Positions 1 to 4,717 of a stretch of 5,102 bases of DNA are shown one piece after another; the first letter of the stretch is position 1, and every line of letters starts with the position of its first letter. Position numbers and translations under genes: made by a program. The notes below the pieces were generated by a model. It worked only from the letters and a program-made list of their open reading frames with translations. It was not told where the DNA came from and made no database searches. Origin of the DNA: Candidatus Hydrogenedentota bacterium (GTDB taxonomy: Bacteria; Spirochaetota; Leptospiria; Turneriellales; J094); assembly GCA_003695005.1 (NCBI GenBank), contig RFJE01000275.1, positions 1 through 5,102 of the forward strand, read 5' to 3'.

Positions 1-107
1 GTGCTACGGCTATGGATATATACCGTCTCGCGGAGCTTGTCCGCGAAACAGTTTGGAAAAAAACAGGAGTTTTACTGGAGTACGAAATTGTTCGAATAGG
101 TTTTTAG
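1..107 (+). CDS. murB: UDP-N-acetylmuramate dehydrogenase, C-terminal end (partial)
   Basis: This is the 3' end of a gene that begins left of the window. The frame starting at base 3 gives 34 residues and a TAG stop at 105-107. The segment reads ATAMDIYRLAELVRETVWKK, followed by a TGVLLEYEIVRIGF end. It matches the typical MurB C-terminus: an (A/G)TA-x-D helix, a V-x-x-x-V segment, then a G-V-x-L-E-x-E-[VI] strand ending in IG. MurB is the cytoplasmic FAD enzyme that reduces UDP-GlcNAc-enolpyruvate with NADPH to UDP-MurNAc, the second committed step of peptidoglycan synthesis. The short tail after the strand suits the type II family. The FAD-binding domain lies outside the window, so the call rests on this tail alone. 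The gene ends 10 nt before a strong terminator hairpin and faces a lytic transglycosylase gene, another cell-wall function. Confidence 0.75.
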   Translation, partial: ATAMDIYRLAELVRETVWKKTGVLLEYEIVRIGF

Positions 108-117
108 GGAGCGATTC

Positions 118-155
118 AGCAATTGTCGGCGTTTTGCCGACAATTGCTAATTTTT
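118..155 (+). terminator. Rho-independent terminator of murB
   Basis: A perfect 13-bp inverted repeat (118-130 pairing with 136-148, arm AGCAATTGTCGGC) encloses a 5-nt loop, GTTTT. After two A residues comes a five-T tract (151-155) on the + strand. It starts 10 nt after the murB stop. On the opposite strand no T-run follows the stem, so as an intrinsic terminator it points in the murB direction. The hairpin also sits just beyond the stop of the convergent transglycosylase gene (159), where it could protect or pause that transcript. Confidence 0.85.
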
Positions 156-158
156 AGA

Positions 159-821
159 TTATTCCAGTGCTGCTAATTCCGGTATCACTTCCGGTGGTGC
201 CATTGATTTTAGCTCACGATAATAAGCCACAATGTTATTCCAATAAGCAGGAACACCCCCCCAAGCACGCACGGCCCCTGGACCTGCATTATAAGCCAAG
301 AGCGCTTTTTCTAAGGATCCCATTTCTTTTATCAAAACATTGATAAAATAAACCCCTAAGGAAATATTTGTATCTGGATGCCAAATTTTCTGCCTTATGC
401 CTCGAATTCGTTTGATAGAGGCCAACCAGTTCGCAGTATCCGGCATAATTTGCATATACCCTTGTGCCCCTACTCGCGACCGCGCATATCGGTAAAAATG
501 AGATTCCGTATAAATGATCGCTGTTAAAAGAAATTCCTTATTAATTTCTTCTCCATCAATTTTCATGGAATCTGGAATTTTAAGCTGTGGCGCATAGGTA
601 CGAATGGCTTTTGACAATAAGTTCAATTCTTGGATAGGAATCCGTGGATTTTTTTGTGCAATATAGTTTTCTATGCGAGCAATATTATCCTTTTCAACCT
701 GGCTATCCCTTAAAGACAAAGTTTCCTTTGTGGCCATGGTTACAAACATAACGCCAATTCCAATATACAGACGGCGTCTTTTATAAAAAGGCTTCCCTGC
801 CTTATTTGTTGGTTTTTTCAT
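159..821 (-). CDS. Membrane-anchored lytic transglycosylase (Slt/MltC-type, GH23 fold)
   Basis: The 220-residue protein cleaves the MurNAc-GlcNAc bond of peptidoglycan, leaving 1,6-anhydro-MurNAc ends; it should act on the periplasmic side of the inner membrane. A basic N-terminus (KRRR at 14-17) and a hydrophobic run (about 18-30) form a signal anchor without a lipobox Cys. The catalytic domain covers about 95-205. The likely catalytic Glu is E106 in the IIYTESHF block; GAQGYMQIMP follows at 118-127, NISLGVYFI at 152-160, and AYNAGPGAV at 176-184, all in SLT-domain order. The ATG at 819-821 is chosen because AAAGGAGG (827-834 on the minus strand) lies 5 nt before it. An upstream in-frame ATG at 873-875 would add 18 residues unlike a signal sequence and runs through the inverted repeat. 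The stop is TAA. It lies opposite murB and is transcribed divergently from hisE. A seven-G tract occurs near the 3' end. The family is clear; the exact subfamily is not. Confidence 0.9.
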   Translation of the reverse strand: MKKPTNKAGKPFYKRRRLYIGIGVMFVTMATKETLSLRDSQVEKDNIARIENYIAQKNPRIPIQELNLLSKAIRTYAPQLKIPDSMKIDGEEINKEFLLTAIIYTESHFYRYARSRVGAQGYMQIMPDTANWLASIKRIRGIRQKIWHPDTNISLGVYFINVLIKEMGSLEKALLAYNAGPGAVRAWGGVPAYWNNIVAYYRELKSMAPPEVIPELAALE

Positions 822-826
822 ACAAA

Positions 827-834
827 CCTCCTTT
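827..834 (-). promoter_or_regulatory. Strong Shine-Dalgarno deciding the transglycosylase start
   Basis: Read on the minus strand this is AAAGGAGG, a near-perfect anti-16S match, with 5 nt (TTTGT) before the ATG at 819-821. It is the best ribosome binding site in the window and excludes the longer in-frame start at 873-875. The base of the adjacent inverted repeat ends only 5 nt upstream, at base 840. Confidence 0.85.
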
Positions 835-839
835 ACACC

Positions 840-885
840 GCATGTTGCAGTGCACCATAAGCCACTTTTGTGCACCGCAACATGC
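840..885 (-). repeat. 16-bp inverted repeat / stem-loop in the leader of the transglycosylase gene
   Basis: The left arm is 840-855 (GCATGTTGCAGTGCAC) and the right arm 870-885 (GTGCACCGCAACATGC), with a 14-nt loop between. Fifteen of 16 positions are complementary. The one odd pair (849/876) is A-C as + strand RNA but U-G, a wobble pair, as minus strand RNA, so the stem is unbroken only in the transglycosylase transcript. No T-run follows it on either strand, so it is not a standard terminator. It ends 5 nt before the Shine-Dalgarno. The arms also contain direct copies of GTGCACC at 850-856 and 870-876, 20 bp apart, so a protein operator is the main alternative to an mRNA structure. Confidence 0.65.
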
Positions 886-934
886 CGTCAAGTGATTTCA
901 TATTCCATGGTATCTGAAGCGCTTACCCCTAGAT

Positions 935-963
935 TAGACTTTTAAAAAACTGGACTCTATATT
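935..963 (+). promoter_or_regulatory. Putative sigma70-type promoter of the hisE-trkA-trkH operon
   Basis: A -35-like TAGACT (935-940, 4 of 6 consensus bases) is followed by a 17-nt spacer and a -10-like TATATT (958-963, 5 of 6). Transcription would start near 970, about 14 nt before the hisE ATG, giving a very short leader. The only Shine-Dalgarno-like bases are AGG at 973-975. It is the best-placed candidate in the gap, but AT-rich DNA gives chance matches easily. Confidence 0.45.
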
Positions 964-966
964 ATA
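961..966 (-). promoter_or_regulatory. Possible -10 box for the divergent transglycosylase gene
   Basis: The minus strand reads TATAAT exactly, overlapping the -10 proposed for hisE. A start near 954 would give the transglycosylase mRNA a leader of about 130 nt including the whole 840-885 stem-loop. No good -35 is visible at the right spacing, which would fall inside the first hisE codons, so this is tentative. Confidence 0.25.
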
Positions 967-983
967 TCTATCAGGTTTATCCC

Positions 984-1274
984 ATGGACAATATAAAATT
1001 TTTAGCCCAGCTAGAACTTATTATTATCGATAGACTCAAAAATGATCCGGAAGGATCTTATACTGCATCTTTAGCTAAAAAGGGGATCGATAAAGTTTTG
1101 CAAAAAGTTGGTGAGGAAGCGGTAGAGTATATTATTGATGCAAAAAATAAGAATAAGGAACGGACTCTATCAGAAGCTGCTGATTTACTATATCACTTTT
1201 TAGTTTCGTTGCAAGTGCAAGGCTTATCTTTAGAGGATGTAGTTTCCGTATTGGAAAAGCGGCATTTAAAATGA
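984..1274 (+). CDS. hisE: Phosphoribosyl-ATP pyrophosphatase HisE
   Basis: The 96-residue product hydrolyses phosphoribosyl-ATP to phosphoribosyl-AMP and pyrophosphate, the second step of histidine biosynthesis, in the cytoplasm. It has the all-alpha MazG-like fold of the family. The family block DPEGSYTASL lies at 21-30 and KKGIDKVLQKVGEEAVE at 32-48. The Mg-binding signature EExxE...ExxD is complete, with E44, E45, E48, E64 and D67. LLYHFLVSL and a C-terminal EKRH follow, also as expected. Length suits a stand-alone HisE, not the HisIE fusion. The ATG at 984 places the first helix correctly; its Shine-Dalgarno is weak (AGG, 8 nt upstream). The TGA stop overlaps the trkA start in ATGA, so it is the first gene of a coupled operon with potassium-uptake genes. 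No other his gene is in the window, so it may serve a remote pathway or act as a housecleaning nucleotide pyrophosphatase. Family assignment is firm; role in this operon is open. Confidence 0.9.
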   Translation: MDNIKFLAQLELIIIDRLKNDPEGSYTASLAKKGIDKVLQKVGEEAVEYIIDAKNKNKERTLSEAADLLYHFLVSLQVQGLSLEDVVSVLEKRHLK

Positions 1275-2704
1275 TTCGATTTACGAAGAAAGAAAAAGAA
1301 AAAAAATCGAGGCTCATTATTGCAGGGGCAGGGCAGGTTGGATCGCACATTATGCAAGAGATGTCTTTATATGGTTATGACATTATTTTAATAGATCAGG
1401 ATGAAGATAAAATTCAGGAAGCAAAAGAAAAAGCCGACATTGCTACTTTTGTAGGAAAAGCCAGTAACCCTGAATTGTTTATGGAAATAGGCCTAAATCA
1501 AGATGATATTTTTATTAGTGTAACAAATTCGGATGAAACGAATTTAGTGGCCTGTCATTTAGCCAGTGCTTTTGGTTGTCAAACCACGATTGCACGTGTT
1601 ACAGAACCATACTATCGTAATTATCCAGATAGCCCTATTAATGAAGCCTTTTGGAAAAAGATGGGAGTCCACACTCTTTTTAACCAGTGGGATTTAACGG
1701 TAAAGGAAATCGAAAAACTTTTAAGCAGTCCCGGTGCTTATGATCATATACCACTTCCCGGGCGAGATTTAGAAATTGTAGGTTATCGTGTACAGGAAAA
1801 ATCAGTGTTGGCCAAACGAAGACTGATTGGCTTACGAGATGTCCCTGCCTTTCATAATATCTTAGTGGCAGCCATTATCACAATGGAGGCTGAAGGAGAT
1901 ATGTTAAAAGAAAAAACCATTATCCCTAGAGGCGATTACCGCCTACAAGTTGGGGATGTGGTATATTTAGTGGGTAAGCACAAAGAACTAGCAGAAGTCG
2001 CTCATTTGTTTGATCCTGATATCAATAAGCGGATGAAACATATTTTTATTTTAGGTGGATCTGTATTAGCTCATAAGCTTGCAGAGTTATTTAGTAAAAA
2101 ATATAAAAATAAAGCTATTTACTTACTAGAAACAAATCGTCGTTCTGCTTATTTAGCTGCAGAGAGTAATAATCCAAATATTCATGTATTGCTAACAGAT
2201 ATTCATAAAATTGATGATCTACGGGACGAAGGCTTAGATGCGAACTGCGTTTTTATTGCTGCATCAAAGCAAGAAGATGAAAATTTAATCGCTAGTATTT
2301 TAGTACATGAGGAGACACAGGCACGTACGTTAGCCATTTTGCAAGATCCCGTGAATGTTCACTTGTTGCACAAGTTGAATATTGGCACACCAGTAAGTCC
2401 TAAACATTTATTAATTGATGATGTTCTGCGAGTCGTTAAACAAGGAGTGCATGATGTGTTCGCTGCAAAATCTTTAGATGCTGAAATTTTAGAATATGTT
2501 ATTGCAGAGTCGGCTACGTTTAAAAACCAACAAATTAAAGACTTGCTATTCCCCGAAAATGCACTGATTTTAAGTGTGATTCGAGATAACAAACCCGAAA
2601 TTGCTCATGGGGGTACTACCTTAAAAGTAGGGGATCATTTAATTATTTTAACGATGAAGTCTGCTGCTCAGGAAGTCGAAGCTTTTTTTAAAAACTCACT
2701 ATGA
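1271..2704 (+). CDS. trkA: Trk potassium uptake system, NAD(H)/nucleotide-binding regulatory subunit TrkA
   Basis: The 477-residue cytoplasmic protein forms the regulatory ring under the TrkH pore and gates K+ uptake in response to bound NAD(H), ATP or ADP. It has the duplicated RCK layout of proteobacterial TrkA. The first TrkA-N Rossmann domain (about 14-135) has GAGQVG at 19-24 and the ribose-binding acid D42. TrkA-C 1 covers about 157-247, the second TrkA-N about 256-375, and TrkA-C 2 about 395-475. In the second Rossmann domain the glycine loop reads GGSVLA (262-267): the last Gly is Ala, so nucleotide binding there may differ. A lysine-rich N-terminal extension of about 13 residues (KKEKEKK) precedes the first strand and includes an eight-A run in the DNA. 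The gene starts in the ATGA shared with hisE and ends in the ATGA shared with trkH. Neither junction has a clear Shine-Dalgarno, which implies translational coupling. Confidence 0.95.
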   Translation: MIRFTKKEKEKKSRLIIAGAGQVGSHIMQEMSLYGYDIILIDQDEDKIQEAKEKADIATFVGKASNPELFMEIGLNQDDIFISVTNSDETNLVACHLASAFGCQTTIARVTEPYYRNYPDSPINEAFWKKMGVHTLFNQWDLTVKEIEKLLSSPGAYDHIPLPGRDLEIVGYRVQEKSVLAKRRLIGLRDVPAFHNILVAAIITMEAEGDMLKEKTIIPRGDYRLQVGDVVYLVGKHKELAEVAHLFDPDINKRMKHIFILGGSVLAHKLAELFSKKYKNKAIYLLETNRRSAYLAAESNNPNIHVLLTDIHKIDDLRDEGLDANCVFIAASKQEDENLIASILVHEETQARTLAILQDPVNVHLLHKLNIGTPVSPKHLLIDDVLRVVKQGVHDVFAAKSLDAEILEYVIAESATFKNQQIKDLLFPENALILSVIRDNKPEIAHGGTTLKVGDHLIILTMKSAAQEVEAFFKNSL

Positions 2705-4173
2705 GAATTCGAGCCGTTTTATATGTTTTAGGTTTATTAGTTGCACTCAATGGAGTTTTTTTATTTTTATTTTACTTAGTGGCTACTTGGTTTTATCCAC
2801 AGGAAAACCAAGAAATCCCTTTTTTAATGAGCTCAGGAATTGCTTTTTTTGTAGGTGTCCTTTTTTGGTTTATTGGGCAGGGATCGTCTCATGAAATTCG
2901 TTTTAGAGAAGGAATGGGAATTGCAGCATTAGGATGGATTGTAATTGCTTTTTTCTCTGCATTACCTATGTATTTAAGTGGTGATATTCCTTCTTTTACA
3001 GATGCTTACTTTGAAAGCATGAGTGGTTATACAACAACAGGTGCCTCTATCTTAACAAATATTGAATCTTTAGGCCATACGGTTTTATTATGGAGATCCT
3101 TTGCGCATTGGATTGGGGGGATGGGTATTATCGTTTTGTCTTTAGCGGTGTTGCCTGCTTTAGGGATTGGTGGATTGCAGCTTTACAAGGCAGAAGTGCC
3201 TGGTCCTACGCCGGATAAACTTGTACCGCGTATAGGGCAAACTGCTAGACTTTTATATTTTGTTTATAGTTTGCTGACGATGTTACTTCTTGTACTTTTG
3301 TATGCAGGTGGAATGAATATCTTTGAAGCTTTATGTCATACATGGGGTACTTTAGGGACGGGTGGTTTTTCGCCGCTGAATCAATCCATTGGTACGTATG
3401 CATTAAGGAATCACCCGAATGCAATTTACTTTGAATATGTAATCATTATTTTTATGTTCTTAGCGGGAGCTAATTTTTCATTGCATTTTAGATTTTTAAC
3501 CGGAGATTTTAAATCTTATTTTAGAGACAGTGAATTTAAGTTTTACTTAACAGTTATTTTAATATCTGCCGCAACAATCACTCTAGATTTAATGGCGCAA
3601 TCAAAAATAGATGATTTGGAAAGAACAATTCGAAGTGCTTTATTTGCTTCTGTTTCCATAACTACGACGACAGGATATGGAACAGAAGATTTTAATGCTT
3701 GGCCTACTTATTCCCGTATTTTATTACTCTTGCTCATGTTTATGGGAGCGAGTGCAGGATCTACGGCAGGTGGGATGAAGGCTGTACGTGTGATGATTTT
3801 ATTAAAAGAATCTTTTAAAGAAGTACAAAAGACAGTACACCCTAAAAAAGTATTTGCTATCCAGGTAGGGGGATCCGTTGTTCCCCGCGAAGTATTAAAA
3901 TCTATGAATAGTTTTATTTTTATTTATTTACTTATCTATGTTACGTCTGTCTTAATTTTAGCTACTACAAATGAGTCATTAGAAACAGTAGCTTCGATGG
4001 TTATTGCTTGTTTATCTAACATTGGTCCAGGGTTAGATAAGGTAGGTCCAGCTGCAAATTATGCTTTTTTGCCTGATAGTGCAAAATGGGCATTGTCTTT
4101 TTTAATGCTACTTGGAAGGTTAGAGCTCTTTCCTGTTTTAGCCCTTTTGTTACCTCGCATGTGGAAAAAGTAA
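2701..4173 (+). CDS. trkH: Trk potassium uptake system, pore-forming membrane subunit TrkH
   Basis: This 490-residue inner-membrane protein is the K+ translocating subunit, with four M1-P-M2 repeats in one chain plus an N-terminal helix pair. The four pore loops can be read: SGYTTTGASIL (109-118 region), TLGTGGFSP (217-225), TTTTGYGTEDF (321-331) and SNIGPGL (439-445). The gating intramembrane loop of the third repeat is GASAGSTAGGMK (349-360), and the protein ends with the conserved LLGRLELFPVL block (470-480), followed by a short basic tail. Length is normal for TrkH (about 480-500). The third filter loop carries GYG, as in classical K+ channel filters. The ATG overlaps the trkA stop in ATGA with no Shine-Dalgarno, so equal expression of gate and pore is likely. 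The gene ends 4 nt from the stop of a convergent gene, with no good terminator in between. Confidence 0.96.
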   Translation: MRIRAVLYVLGLLVALNGVFLFLFYLVATWFYPQENQEIPFLMSSGIAFFVGVLFWFIGQGSSHEIRFREGMGIAALGWIVIAFFSALPMYLSGDIPSFTDAYFESMSGYTTTGASILTNIESLGHTVLLWRSFAHWIGGMGIIVLSLAVLPALGIGGLQLYKAEVPGPTPDKLVPRIGQTARLLYFVYSLLTMLLLVLLYAGGMNIFEALCHTWGTLGTGGFSPLNQSIGTYALRNHPNAIYFEYVIIIFMFLAGANFSLHFRFLTGDFKSYFRDSEFKFYLTVILISAATITLDLMAQSKIDDLERTIRSALFASVSITTTTGYGTEDFNAWPTYSRILLLLLMFMGASAGSTAGGMKAVRVMILLKESFKEVQKTVHPKKVFAIQVGGSVVPREVLKSMNSFIFIYLLIYVTSVLILATTNESLETVASMVIACLSNIGPGLDKVGPAANYAFLPDSAKWALSFLMLLGRLELFPVLALLLPRMWKK

Positions 4174-4190
4174 TTATTTAAATTTTTCCA
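4162..4190. repeat. Weak inverted repeat bridging two convergent stop codons
   Basis: TGGAAAAA at 4162-4169 is the reverse complement of TTTTTCCA at 4183-4190, with a 13-nt spacer holding both stop codons (trkH TAA at 4171-4173, membrane protein TAA at 4178-4180). The 8-bp stem has only three G-C pairs, and the T-runs lie inside the arms rather than after them. It could be a poor bidirectional terminator or simply the coding of two lysine-rich tails facing each other. Confidence 0.3.
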
Positions 4191-4717
4191 AATCGCGGAT
4201 AAAAAATATGCACTGCTAAATTTAAGTAAAGCAAGTATGCTAAAAAGTCGATTAAAAAAACACTAAAAGAAATCGATGATTCTGCAGAAAGTTTTTCTGC
4301 CACTTTTTTGTAAATCGCAAAAAAGAAAATAGTCCATCCAAGCCAGGCAATGTAGCCCGAGACTTCTCTAGCAATACTCATAGGGGCTGGCGGATATCCA
4401 GCTAGCATGGCAACAAGTCCTACAGGGTTTGGAGTTAAAAACCAAAGGTAATAAATTCCTGTGGTTAAAAAAGAGACAAACCAAAACATAAAAGGAATAT
4501 GTCTTCCATACCACTCTCTCATAATAAGAGCGGGCAGTAAGAAAATTCCTAAAAAGGTAATTCCAAATAAAAAGTTTACGCGAATGAATTCACGGAACAA
4601 GGGCGATAATATAACAAGTCCAAGAAAAGCAGTAGCTAAACCAATTCCTATAATGCGCATGGATAGTTTTACTTGCATTTCGCTAAAAAGTTGTATGGAA
4701 GACTCATCGTCAATCAT
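4178..4717 (-). CDS. Uncharacterised integral membrane protein with five predicted helices
   Basis: I do not recognise this family. The 179-residue protein has a short acidic N-terminus (MIDDESS) and about five hydrophobic helices at 21-40, 47-67, 73-94, 119-137 and 150-173, with short loops. The loops carry a few polar positions: MREWYGRH (66-73), a proline-rich turn TPNPVG (95-100) and GYPPAP (107-112). No catalytic signature, signal-peptidase site or transporter motif is evident. The ATG shares an ATGA with the stop of the SET methyltransferase gene and lacks a Shine-Dalgarno, so it is probably translated by coupling from that gene. The genuine coding status is supported by the overlap, consistent hydrophobic segments, and a TAA stop that abuts trkH. 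It might anchor, transport for or otherwise serve the SET enzyme, but this is inferred only from the overlap. Confidence 0.8.
   Translation of the reverse strand: MIDDESSIQLFSEMQVKLSMRIIGIGLATAFLGLVILSPLFREFIRVNFLFGITFLGIFLLPALIMREWYGRHIPFMFWFVSFLTTGIYYLWFLTPNPVGLVAMLAGYPPAPMSIAREVSGYIAWLGWTIFFFAIYKKVAEKLSAESSISFSVFLIDFLAYLLYLNLAVHIFYPRFGKI

Noticed and set aside
28..46. GC-rich hairpin, 7-bp stem TCGCGGA with 5-nt loop
   Set aside because: It lies inside the murB coding frame, has no T-run after it, and the codons match the conserved MurB C-terminus; the real terminator is at 118-155.
822..875. 18-residue N-terminal extension of the transglycosylase from the ATG at 873-875
   Set aside because: There is no Shine-Dalgarno before it, the residues do not look like a signal sequence, and the segment overlaps the inverted repeat; the ATG at 819-821 has a near-perfect AAAGGAGG.
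886..891. TTGACG on the minus strand as a -35 box for the transglycosylase
   Set aside because: At 16-18 nt downstream the sequence is AAAGTG-like, within the hairpin loop, with no resemblance to a -10.
1132..1350. 72-residue open frame on the minus strand
   Set aside because: Antisense to hisE and the start of trkA, low-complexity product, no family resemblance.
2359..2592. 77-residue open frame on the minus strand
   Set aside because: Antisense to the second half of trkA, which encodes conserved TrkA domains; no recognisable product.
3115..3120. Six-G run in trkH as a phase-variation tract
   Set aside because: It encodes the conserved WIGGMG block after the first pore loop, so codon choice at conserved glycines explains it, and six is short for switching.
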